A stretch of 64,000 nucleotides of DNA from Heterodera schachtii (taxonomy: Eukaryota > Nematoda > Chromadorea > Rhabditida > Heteroderidae), in NCBI GenBank assembly GCA_023374025.1, contig SIJG01000116.1, positions 330,842-394,841 on the forward strand, in the 5' to 3' direction. Position 1 is the stretch's first letter. Each line of letters begins with the position of its first letter. Positions 33,701-45,076 of the stretch are shown piece by piece. Made by a program: the position numbers and the translations under genes. The notes beneath the pieces were generated by a model. It saw nothing but the letters and a program-made list of their open reading frames with translations. It was not told the origin of the DNA and ran no database searches.

Positions 33701-36380
33701 CATTTATTAGCTTGTGGGCTAATTAATCATCAATAAATAAAATTAATTTTTCCAGTACTTATTTAACAAGTAACCTGTGCCATCCTTTTATTTTATTTTA
33801 GTTAATATTTTTTTCATTATGCGATTATATCAAGCTGTTCAGAAATTTTAATGTCACCAAACCTTAATTTATCAACAAAAAAATAAAAGTCGCTCAAATC
33901 CAAATATTTTACATTACATATTGTTTTTTTCATCAACAACATACAGTGATGAAAATAAATATTGGATTTTAAATATTCGCATAAATTTTTTTTTTCTTTA
34001 TTTTTTTTATTAATATAATTTTCTTCGTTTATATGTATAGAATAAATTATTAGATATTTTTATATTTTTTGAATGAATTTTGAAAAATTTCACTGTTTTA
34101 AATTTAATTATTAAAAATCCTTAAATTTCTAACCCTTTTTTTATTGTGAAAAAATTTAAATTTTTCCCAATTAAGATGCTAAATATTTTTGAACATCTTT
34201 TATAATATCAATTTTTTTTTTAAATTAATTTTTTCGTTTATGCTTTACTAAAAATAAAAGTTTTACGTTATTAAAAAATTAATTAAATATATAATTTTAA
34301 CTTTTAATTTATTATAAATTGTTTATGCAAATCTTCTTTTGTGTTAATAATTTATTTTTATTTTTATGATACGTTATAACTTTAAATTTTATAAATTTCT
34401 TGTGTTGAAGATAAGCATTTGGAAAAAATATAAACAATTTTTTTAAGGTAAAAGTATTTTCACCATGTGAATTGAGAAATTTTAAAATCTCTATTCTAAA
34501 ATGATTTACAACAAAAATTGTACACAATATTTTAATTAAATATACAAATTTTTAAGAATTTATATTTAAATAAAATACTTTAAAACCTAAATATTATTTT
34601 TATTTATTTGTGTAGTTGTATTCTAAATTTTTTTAAAACAAGAAAAAAAAGCTAAAAATTTTAAATAAAAATGTGTTTTTAAATAAATATTACATTTTTC
34701 CAATTTAACATAAAGGGAATTTTCTGATTTAATAATTTTAATTTAGATATTATTAATTGTTGCATTTGGAGTTAAAAAAAAATTTTTTAGATTATTTACA
34801 GTAAAAAATGGTGTTCATTTTTTTCCCATTTTTTGAATTATTTATAAGTGCTCTATCATTTATTACTTTTGACCTCAAAAACCGGAAAATTTTTCAAAAA
34901 ATCAGTTCTTCACAAAATTTTTCCTGAGAATATTGAATAATTTAAATTTCTTATGTTAAATTGTGTCAAAAATAAGCAAAAAAAAAAAAAAAACAAAGTA
35001 AAAATTCGCTTATTGGGTTGATTTTTCGCTAACTATGAGTAAATTTTAGAGCTTTAGCATGTTTTTTCTTCAAAAATGATTTTTAATACATATTTTGATC
35101 CTCAATTTGGAAAAATTATGTCCATATTTTTGCAATTTTATGTCCATATTTCGCGATTTTTGGTCCATATTTTATGGCCATATTTTGCGATTTTATATCC
35201 ATATTTTTCCAAGCCCTAATGATGAGAAAGACGGCTTTTGTAATTTAAAAGTAAAAATGTAATCAATAAATAATCCACATTGAATATCAATCGTAATGTA
35301 AATACAATTTATTTTATGATAAATTTTGTAGAATTTTTGATTAAAAATTTTAAACTTTTTGTAATTACCAACAATAAATTAATTAATATTAAAGTATAAG
35401 ATTGAGTAAGTTATTAAAAAAAATGAAAATGAAATAATATTAAAACACCAGTATATTAATTAAAAGATGTTTATTAACATAAAAGATCATTCTCAAATAA
35501 TTTCTTTTTTTAAATATAAAATATCGTTTTAATGTGTTTTTTTAACCAAATGGCTTATAAAATGAAAGAATTGTTAGAATTAAATTAAAAAAATCCAATA
35601 AAATGTTTCTATACTTATCTGCTAAAAAAGGGAACGGCAACAATCATTCGCTTGAAGGGGATCAAACGAGTAAAAAAAAACTACATATTAAACAATTTAA
35701 GCAAACAGTAATAATGAAATAAAACAAACTGAATTTAAAAAATACCTATACTGAAAGTTAAATTCAAAAAAAAACTAATTAATAAATAGAAAGCAAAATA
35801 ATAAAGTACTAGTAAAAAAATCAAACGTTTCAATATTTATTTTTTATTTTAGATTATTATTAAAAAAATTATGCCCAACGGTGTTTTATTTATTTTTTCT
35901 AAAATAATAATTTGTATAATTATAACATTTTGAAAAAAATATTTTTTTAACTTACTGGTCTAATTTGTTTGATTTTTGTTTATTATGTTTTTGGCCATAA
36001 TTTTTACTCCTTTTTTGTGTAACAAAAAGTAAGGACAAAATGACCATTATTTAGTGGTTGTTTTGACATGGTGGCAAATTCAAAAATAAGTTGAAATAAA
36101 TAAATAAATAAGTAAGGAAATGTCTCTTCATGTTTAAGCAAACAATATTTAAAATAAATTTGAAATATTTAATTCAATTCAAACATTTGTAAATTTGAGT
36201 AAATAAACAGAAAACAATTATATAAAATAATAAAAATATTGGTTGATATAAATCATTTATTAGTTTCATTTTAATATTTATTCAAAAGAAAACTATAAAA
36301 TAATTAATTCTAAAAATATAAAATAGTATGTAAAAATTAATAAATAAATAAGTTCAATGTAGCAATTCAAGAGGTAAATA
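33701..36380. other. AT-rich blocks, T-rich to 35.2 kb then A-rich
   Basis: No gene recognised. At 35105-35210 the word TCCATATTTT alternates with GCGATTTT or GCAATTTT about five times (a low-complexity array). GCATTTGGAGTT at 34762 matches 8197. Confidence 0.5.
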
Positions 36381-36381
36381 A

Positions 36382-36507
36382 TAAAGTTGTACGGGACCGG
36401 GAATTTTGAACAAAATCTGGACCTGGACTTTTTAGCTGGAAAACCGGGAAGTCGGTATTCAGTTGAACGTGTTTTTCCGTACCTGGTCCCGGTCCCGTAC
36501 AACTTTA
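36382..36507. repeat. Foldback element with 21-bp perfect inverted ends
   Basis: The left arm 36382-36402 (TAAAGTTGTACGGGACCGGG plus A) is the exact reverse complement of the right arm 36487-36507. The 84-bp centre is GC-richer than the flanks and contains further CTGGACCTGGAC and ACCTGGTCCCGG words. No target duplication is evident. It resembles a short palindromic MITE. Confidence 0.75.
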
Positions 36508-39035
36508 GTACATAACAATAAATGGAGATTTATTATAAATTATCATAAATAAAAATCAATTACTTTTTAACAAATATTCAATTGAAATACAACATGTTTT
36601 ATTTATTAATACAATTTTAGACAACAATTTAAATAATTCATGATTTTCTTATTCAATACTTTATTTCTCTGTTTTGTCATCGTTTTTTTTTAAATTTAAC
36701 ACGAATTCTTTAATTTTTTGTTGTTGTATTTCTTTATGAATTTAAAAGTAGTCTTTTAATTGAATTTTGCATATTTGAATAAAATTTAACATGCATACTT
36801 CCCATAGTTATAAATAAAGTTTTTTGTAAAATAAATAGATTTTTAATTTAAAGTAGGTTCAGAGTATTTAAGTGTTTAGTTTTCAGCTATTATGAATATT
36901 AGATTTTCAATAATTCTTTACAACTTAATTCATCGTTTGAAACCTGTGATCACTAAGAAGATTAACCACTAATTTGTAAGATTGTCGATAATTACATAAT
37001 AATAACATTAAGCATAATTTCTTTATAAAAGGTTATTTTATATTTAATTAAAGATTTCTGCAGCCAAGATGTATTATTAATGATTTTTTTTTACATTATT
37101 ACGGATTTTAATATTTTTTTACAGACTTTATCATTTTTTTTATTAATGTTTTTACTTTTTTTTTGTATAATTTCCCCATTTTTCTTTTGTGTTTGCAAAA
37201 AAAAGTTGGTACTTTTATTTGCATATTTTTACAAATTTCAAGATTTTATACATATTTGGTACATGTTTTGGACTTTTTCGGACTTTTTCATACATTTTTT
37301 AAATATTTGAGGGTTTTTACAGAAATTTCATCAAAAAATCCAATATTTCGGCAAATTTTTTCGTACATATTTTCATATTTTTATTACATATTTTGAGAAT
37401 TTTTTAAAATTTATAAAGTTTCTTGTGAAAAATAAAAATTAACCAAACTAATTTTTAAAATACTAAAATGTGATTCTAGGCCAAGATTAGTTGTTATATC
37501 TATTTTTATTAAATATACGTTGACATTTGAATTTCTCAATTTACAAAGTTACAAAAATGTTTATTAATATGTTTATTCAGTCTTTTGTCAAATGCAACAC
37601 TAGCTTTCTGTCAACTTTTTTATTTTGTTTTTAAATATCTATTTGAATTTTACTTATTCTAACGCATAAATTTCTCCTAAATCCCCATTTAAAAAAAATT
37701 AATTAAAAATTGAAATTTGTTTTTAATATTGTATGATAAAAATTAATAATTAAGATTTATTTCATATTTAAATTAATTTTCTGCATCTTTTTTTTGCTAT
37801 ATTCTTTAAAATTAAAAATATAATTAATTAAATTTTAAATATTTTTAAGATCTTACTCTCCGTTTGATAATTTTTGTTTATTTTTTGATTTTCTCTATTG
37901 TAAAAGTCATAATTTTTTTATTTCAAGTTTTTTTTTTAGTTTGTATTTTATCTTTTAGCATAATTCATTTTTTATTTCAATAAATGTAATAAAAATCATT
38001 TTGGATTTTTAAAATTTTATTTTTTTCTGATTATTATTCAAACAATTATATTGATATGTTTGTTATTTTAATGAATTGTGTTTTAAAAAATATTAATTTT
38101 CTTATGATAAACATTCGCTTTTTATAAATAAATCTTTGCCCTCACTTTTCTTATTAAATTATGAAATTACTTTTATGGAAATTGTCTTATTATTAATTAT
38201 TTATTTTTACCATGACGAATAGAATTTCTTCTGTAAAGCCTTTCAAGCGTCGTTAAATGCATTTAAATTGTTATATTTACCTTTATTATAAGACTTTTAC
38301 AATTTTTAAAAAAATATATGCAAAATTTTCAGTTCTAAGTTATATAAAAAATTAAATTGTTTTATTGTTATATCAGTTTTAAAGTAATAAAAAAATTTGT
38401 TGTCATTAATAACAAGTTCTTTAGCCTTTTCTAAAATATAGGAAAATAATTTTTAAAAAAATTTACAAAGTAATCATGCGATTATTTGAAAAATCAACAT
38501 AAAATAATCGGCCTTACATAAAAATTAATTAATTTATTTCCAATTCAAAATGAAACTCAAATTCCGATCAGATTTTTTTTCGAAAGTATAGTTACAAAGA
38601 TCGTAAATTTTTCTACAAAATTTTATTCTCCTCAAGTGTCTCTATTTATTTTATTATTTCAATATATTGTTTTATGAAAGATTAATTTTTTTAAATAGTT
38701 ATCACATATATTAAATTTTTTTTCATAGTGTTACTTTTAAAATTTAAAATTCAGTTTTATAATTAATTCAAATTTTAACATTAAATCAATGGGTTTCAAG
38801 AGCATTAATTGTACGAATTAATAACAAAGATTCAAATAACCGCACAAAACTCAAAAAACAATTTGAATTGAAAAAGAATTTAAATGTATAAAGAAAAAAT
38901 AAAGTCTTAGAAAATTTTATGAATTAAACAAAAAAAGGATAAGACAATTTAAATTAAAACAGACGTGAAAAGTCAAAGTAATACGATTAAAAAATATTAT
39001 CTCTTCATATTTTTTTTTCGAAAATTATGAAAATT
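36508..39035. other. T-rich AT-rich block
   Basis: No gene recognised. The overlapping plus frames at 37080-37396 are phenylalanine-rich low-complexity read-through of repeated ACATATTT.TTTT words. Confidence 0.5.
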
Positions 39036-39190
39036 TTTCAGGATCCGATACCCGGACCCTTTTTAAAAACGTGGACCCGGACACTGCTTCTCAGGGCAGA
39101 GCAATACCCGGACCCGTTTTTCGCCCAAATACCCCGAAAAATGCCGTTTTTGGAGGCCACTTTCAGACTCGGCCCTCCAATAATTCATTT
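39036..39190. repeat. GC-richer repeat fragment with ACCCGGAC words
   Basis: CCGATACCCGGACCC, GTGGACCCGGACA and AATACCCGGACCCG recur over 80 bp, similar in style to the foldback element at 36382 (GGGACCGGGA). Two plus frames run through it (39027-39356 and 39071-39409), but both continue into low-complexity sequence and are not convincing genes. Confidence 0.4.
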
Positions 39191-42100
39191 ATTAGGTATA
39201 AAATTTTTTCTTTATTATATTTTTATAGTCCTAACTTTGCTCTATTTACTCACTTTTTCTCTGTGTCTGTATCTATTTTCATTTTCTTTAAATCAGTCAT
39301 CAAAAATACGGACCTCGAAAATGACCATTTTTACTTTATCAACTCTAACTCCTTAAATACTTTTCCATTGAAATTGATCTCATGCCTGAATCATGCAGCA
39401 TATTATTGATAATAATGGTAATATTTTGAATCAAGCTTGTGTTTTGTTAAATTAAAAAAATAAATTTTCTTTAAAAATGAAGGCGACTGAACTTATGTTA
39501 CACCCTAAGTAGTTTTTTCTTTTTTGATATATAATTTGTATTTTTTTTTACTCGTTCTGTCATTCTTTTCTCGTATTTTAAATAAAATGTTTCGTTTATT
39601 TTAACTAATAAATAAATAAATTATTGTTTTTTATTATATCATTTTAAAAATTCTGTTTTCTTTCATTTAATCAGCCAATTAAAAATAAGTTTTTATCTCA
39701 TATCATTTATTTTCTGAAATCGTTAGTATGATGATCTAAGAATAATACAATGCTATATAATAAAACTATATATAAACAAAATCATTTATTTAAAAAAAAT
39801 TAAAAATATTTTAATAAAATTACGAATAAATAGATAATTGACTAAGTGAGTTAGTCTTTGAGATACAGAGAAAAAGGCAATAAAAATTAATCAAAAGCAA
39901 TTACAAATGAACTTAAAAAATTAATTATGTAAATCTTTTAAATTGTATTTATCAACAAAAGCCTAAAACTTATTAAATAAATATTCATAACAAAAATTAA
40001 ACAATTGAAAAAATATATTAACATAAAAAAATTAATTACAAGAAAATAAATAAGAATATAATTGAGAAAATAAAAAAAAATTAAGAACTTGAACATTAAA
40101 ACATTATATAAATAATAAATAACCAAAATTAGAATAGAATTATAAAAATAAATTATGATATTTTTATACATAATTATATTCCGTAAAAGAATGGAAAATT
40201 GCGATTGAAAATGAAAATTTTATTACCAAAAATTAAAAAAAAAAATAATAGATCATCAACGTAAATGAACAATTAACAACGCTGCAACAATCCGCCGAGA
40301 ATTGTATCATTAATAAAACGCATAAAATAAACTGTTAGTAATTTAATAGTCAAGAAATAAATCTCAAAAATTTAAATGAAATTTAGACAAAGAAAAGGAA
40401 TAAAAACGACAAACAATTCGAAAACTTCTTAAAATTGCGAAAATCACAAAAGTCGTTTTTTCCGATTTTGGTGCCTTTTTTGGCTTTTTTTCTGAAAATT
40501 CCATTAAAAATAGAATAAAATCGGGAAAATACACCCCTAAGAATTGAAAATTTTCTTAAACTTGATCGCCAAAATTTCATTTTTTTTCATGATACCAAAT
40601 TTTAGGTTTAAATATTTTCCTTATTCAAAAAACATTATAAAATATTTAATAATCAATTTAAATCACCAAAATTAAGTATTTGGTTAAGTTTTACGTGTTT
40701 TGCTCCCTAAAAAACCTTAGAAATTTTTTTGTTTAAATGCCTTTTTCATGCCTTTTTCGGGATTTTCGTGCCTTTTCATACCTTTTTTTGAATTTTTTCG
40801 TGCCTTTTTCGCGATTTTTGGTGCCTTTAACTCGAGCTCTATTAATAATTTATGAAAAATAAATAGATGGGGCTAAAATAATGTAAACTTTCTAAAAATA
40901 ACTATTTATTTAATAGAAATAAAGTATTCAAAAAACAAAACAAATTAATAAATAATTTAATGATGAAGATTTATCATTTAATTATATTTTAATTTGAAGT
41001 TCATATAAAAGTGAATAAAGTTTGAGAATTGGAAAATATTATAAAGTTCAAACAAATTGAACTATTTTCTTTATTTAGCAATAAATATCATTAAATTACA
41101 AAAAAATATCATTGTCGTTATTATGTATTTGTTTACATTTCTGCTCAGAAAGAATTTAAAGAATAATTTACTCCACTTTTGTTATTTTTTAATTTTTTTT
41201 CTTATAATAATATTTTAGGTTTAAAAGAAATTGGTCTGTTCTTTTTTTATATTTTCAAAAGATGAAATCTTGGTACCATACGATATTCTTTGAATTGCGA
41301 TATTAGCTTGCCAAATTAAAAAATTTTTATCATGTTTTTCAAAAGTTAGGACAATTTTTCCGGAACTTAATAATATTTTTTTGAAATTTAGCATGCTAAT
41401 AAAGCAATCTAAGGGCTACCGTGTGATACCAATATTATGCAATTTAGTTGCGTCTGAGAAAAGTTATGACTTGATTTAGTCAAAATTTTAGCAAATTTTG
41501 CACTTTTTGTCCTTCGACCTAGCACCGATGATTATTTTAACGATAATAATTATTGAAATATAATCCTTAAGAAAAATTTGCCTGCCTGAATTAAAAAATG
41601 ATTGTTAACCAATTTTCCTTTTTTTGAATTAAAATTTATATCAGTATCAGATTTTTAATAAGTTATTTATTTTCTTAAACTCGAGTTCTTGTTATAATAT
41701 ATATTTTATTCAAATATAGATAAATAAGTTTATTTTAAAATTTTATTTATTTGTTTTTAATTTTAACTCATCACTACAAATTTATAATATGTATTAATTT
41801 TGATATTGTATTTATAATTATGAAACGGAAATAAAGTAATTTTGTAAGCTGAATTAATTATCGTAATTTTACACGTCTAGTCCCGTAGGTCGTTTGGTTT
41901 TCCAAGCCCTTTCGTGGTAGCTTGAATTTTTTTAATTTAATTTTTTAATAAAAATTTTTCTTTTCAAAAAATTATAGTATTAATAGATATTTATTTGGAT
42001 TTGTTTTTACCAATTTTTCCGAATCTTCTGACCTTAATTGTCAAAAAGACTTTGTTTTATTGCTTTCCTTTAATGTTTAATGTACAAATGTTCTTTATTT

Positions 42101-43023
42101 TATGTAATGAAATAAATATTCTAGTTCCTAATATTTTAATTTTTAGTTCGAACTTTTGCAATAACTTATAAATTATTTTTTTATTTTTTAAATCTTTGTA
42201 CTTCGCATTAATATTTATTTTTTTTATACATTTACTTTTTCTTCTTTCTCAAAACCACAGCCTTCTCCGTTCAAACAATTATTTTTATATGCATTCAAAC
42301 TTACAATTTTCTTATGTAGTAGTCAGCCCAAATAATAGCAATGGATCATCGAATTATTAGATTTTTTTATTAAATGAATTTCTCGACCTAAAAAGGTTTT
42401 CATTTGTTTAGTTTAATATTAATTTTGTCGCAATGATGAATAACCTTGAAAGATTATCGTTTTATATTTTTATAGATTACAATAGTTATATTGTTTAAAT
42501 TTAATGATAAAATTATTATTAAAATGATTAAGCTGAATTCATTTCATTTTACTGGGGTTTTTTCGCTATCATTTTATATTTGAATGAATAATTTTGATAC
42601 AATCCGTGTTTTTTTTTATGTTATAATTGTAGGAAAAATAAGTTCAATTTAATCTTAATTTAATTTTTCATATATTTAAAATTTAGTATTGCTATAATAC
42701 AATTGTCTTTTATTATTAATTTTATCTCGCGGATTAGGCACGCCTTGGCAAGGTTAAATGCTATTAAAAATTTAAATAAAGAAAAAATAATTTAATATCT
42801 CCGTTTTATTATTAATGTTTTCCTTTTTTCAAAATTCATATTATTTTAAATAGAGCATATATGATTTTATTAATTTGAAATTTCATTTATTTAATAAATA
42901 GCATAATAATGAGATTCATTATTTTCCTATTTCACATGATGTGCGGTTGCATTAAAAAGTTGATCAATTATATTCTTATTAAACCATCGTAATTAAAATA
43001 AAATTTATCTCGACAATTTAAAG
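39191..43023. other. AT-rich blocks with two low-complexity repeat patches
   Basis: No gene recognised. 39.75-41.1 kb is mainly A-rich, 41.1-43.0 kb T-rich. 40450-40545 ends in CGGGAAAATACACCCCTAA, the inverse of the 17485 word. 40735-40835 is a run of TGCCTTTTTCG and GATTTT words that matches, inverted, the AAGGCA and AATTGAAAAAA words at 58560-58700. Confidence 0.5.
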
Positions 43024-43028
43024 GGACG

Positions 43029-43503
43029 TGTCGCGGAATGGACAAAAAAGAGAAAGGGATTTCGATCCCTTTCAACGTTCCCCTTTGGAACGTTAATTGA
43101 TTGGACAAAGGAAGAGGCTTTGGCCTTTCCCTTGTATGCTTATGCGAGAAGAGCTTTCTCTTCGATTTTTTGACTCCCTTTTTTCAATTCCTTTATTAGT
43201 CACAAATAAATGTGTGAATAAATGGAGAAGGGACAATTTAAATATAAATATTAAATAGAAGTGAGAAGAAGTGATGAGAATGAAAATGGGGCGGGCTTTT
43301 ATACCCTCACAAATCAATGGGGGCGGAGCAAATCACGTGAACAACGCACACACAAAAATCGATCGATGACTCACAGAGAAAATGAATGCAAAGGGAAAAG
43401 GATGACTCATAATTAAATAAGCGACGGAGAGAAAATTGATCAATAAATTAATTAACAAAAATTAATTAAATGCTTAATGAAATTTATGTCGCTTTCCGCG
43501 ACA
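43029..43503 (-). repeat. 3' LTR of the BEL/Pao element
   Basis: A 475-bp copy of the right LTR, with one substitution. AATAAA on minus at 43192-43197 is a likely polyadenylation signal. The small ORF carried in both LTRs (74 aa) is not considered real. Confidence 0.95.
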
Positions 43504-43577
43504 TTCTCCGGGCCTCGAGGATGGCGACAATTCTGTTGTCGTCATTCTTTTTGTTGTCGTCATCCATCGGTTTCTTT

Positions 43578-44573
43578 TCACCATCGGTTCACTGGACGTC
43601 GTCGAACCACACGTTGAGGACGGTTCTCCAGATGTCCATCAGGGGATTGGGCTCGGTAACGTGCAGCAGGATGAAGTTCATCCTCCTCTGGAGCTCTCCA
43701 TCGAACTCTGACTCGATGTCGGATGCTGACAAGCTCGATCGGGTAAAGATCGACTAACATCCCTCCCTCATGAGGGCTGAAGCCCACATATTCTTGTATG
43801 CATGGTGTTAATGGGTCTACTTGGAGACCCAACCGCACAAAATGGTCAAGAACTGTTAGACCCGGAGAAAGGTATAGACCCTCCGGACCATAACAGGTGA
43901 GTCCATCGAAATGAATATCGACAACTCTGCCAAAATGTTCACCAATTAGAGTGGCTCCTCTACGAAGCTCTCTGCGAAGGTCCTCATCGACAATACGGCG
44001 ATCCCGTATTGTCTCATACCAGTGCGATCCATGAGACCGCTCAATCCATGAGCTCAATGGCTCAGTTTGACGATGAACGCGTGGTTCACGTCGGAGAGGA
44101 ACTCTCTCCTCCTGGTCTCTTTCTGGGTCGCCAAACTCAAAAAAGCGATCGTTGATGATCTCAGCATTCTCGGGTATGTTCACCCGACGAGCCGAGAAGA
44201 ATGGACCTTCTCGAAAGGGAATAGGCATTTCCCTTATGTCTGATTTGAAAAATGTGGTTGGGTGGGAAATCTCCCACCCTTTTATACGATTATCCATCAC
44301 GTAAATCACGTGATCAGACTCTGAATCGAAAATTTTCGATGTTTTGTGAGTCCGTGGTGACTCATGTTTGAAGAATTTTTTAGTGGTGGGGAAGACGGGA
44401 CGTGATTCAGCATAACATGGAGGACACCAACGGATAACACGTTGGGTTTGCCAATTGTTCCATGCATAAATAGCATTCGATGAGTACGCACTCATCGACT
44501 GATGGACATAAAATTTCCTTTTTAAACATGTGCTTTGAATCCATCCAAAAATGACCTTGACATTGGTAGTCAT
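43578..44573 (-). CDS. Unidentified ORF between env remnant and 3' LTR
   Basis: The open frame has 331 codons, but the first 50-60 overlap the Env-like frame and are probably not used. More likely starts are the ATGs at 44297 (MDNRIKGWEISHPTTF) or 44228 (MPIPFREGPFFSARRVNIPE). The last 216 residues from 44228 have even, protein-like composition: arginine- and glutamate-rich (RDQEERVPLRREPRVHRQTE), then HFDGLTCYGPEGLYLSPGLT and VGFSPHEGGMLVDLYPIELV, ending in an arginine-rich tail RRRPVNRW. No membrane segment, no cysteine cluster and no known domain recognised. It ends 75 bp before the LTR. It could be an accessory protein of this BEL lineage, the rearranged C-terminus of pol or env, or a captured host sequence. 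Confidence 0.55.
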   Translation of the reverse strand: MTTNVKVIFGWIQSTCLKRKFYVHQSMSAYSSNAIYAWNNWQTQRVIRWCPPCYAESRPVFPTTKKFFKHESPRTHKTSKIFDSESDHVIYVMDNRIKGWEISHPTTFFKSDIREMPIPFREGPFFSARRVNIPENAEIINDRFFEFGDPERDQEERVPLRREPRVHRQTEPLSSWIERSHGSHWYETIRDRRIVDEDLRRELRRGATLIGEHFGRVVDIHFDGLTCYGPEGLYLSPGLTVLDHFVRLGLQVDPLTPCIQEYVGFSPHEGGMLVDLYPIELVSIRHRVRVRWRAPEEDELHPAARYRAQSPDGHLENRPQRVVRRRPVNRW

Positions 44574-44595
44574 TTAGGAGGATTCCTTTTGGCAA
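44407..44595 (-). pseudogene. Env-like remnant continuing in another frame
   Basis: The 62-aa minus frame has a second cluster of cysteines, including the pattern CPSVDEC followed by C..C and a later C. It follows on from the signal-peptide ORF with a frame change. It ends at a stop at 44407, after which no further Env sequence is recognisable. This marks either the deletion point of env or the limit of what I can recognise. Confidence 0.45.
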
Positions 44596-44597
44596 CT

Positions 44598-44906
44598 TTA
44601 TGTGAGTTTGTGTACATTCTCATGAATGTAACAATTCTCAGAGCAGCAAAGTTCCACTTTCCGAATTTCCTTCGGAATTTTTGCCAAAACACCTTTGTTT
44701 GAGCAAATGAGTTTACACTCTTTGCATTGATTGGTTGGATATGCACTTGTTTCTGTTCCCCCTTTAACTGGAAGGAGGAACAAACACGCAAAAATTATAA
44801 TACAGACCATTTTTCGCCAAACATGGCGCCCTGTACAATATTGAGGGAATGTCCCTCTTTGCCTTTTTTCATCAGGCCTATGCTGATGGAAAGACAAAAT
44901 GCCCAC
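44598..44906 (-). pseudogene. Env-like glycoprotein remnant, N-terminal part
   Basis: A 102-aa frame; an internal ATG at 44810 would start a product with a typical signal peptide (about 17 hydrophobic residues ending near PVKGG). It is followed by a cysteine-rich ectodomain start with a C-x2-C-x3-C spacing and a later CC....C. That pattern fits the phlebovirus-G2-like (class II fusion) Env of nematode BEL elements. The frame stops at 44598, and homologous-looking sequence continues in another frame (44595-44407), so Env is frameshifted here. Only a small part of a normal Env is present; the fusion loop region and membrane anchor cannot be identified. Non-functional as it stands. Confidence 0.6.
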
Positions 44907-45076
44907 AATAAGGCTATTTGCTCCGCTTCGTTAGGAAGAATTTCTTCCCATTTGTTGTCCATTCTTTTGATCCGAATGGAAAAAATTGAATGGAATACCT
45001 TTCCATTATTTTACCTCCACAGAATTCGCTTTCTGTGGAAGATAATTTCGGTGAGTTCTGCTCCCCGATATGAGAG

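Noticed and set aside
37080..37396. Two overlapping phenylalanine-rich ORFs
   Set aside because: They follow the T-rich word repeats of the DNA; two frames are open at once for the same reason.
39027..39409. Two plus ORFs over the ACCCGGAC repeat
   Set aside because: The GC-rich head is a repeat fragment and the remainder is low-complexity; neither frame has a recognisable domain.
43093..43317. 74-aa ORF present in both LTRs (also 46899-47123)
   Set aside because: It is duplicated only because the LTR is, overlaps the promoter and polyadenylation signals, and has no domain.
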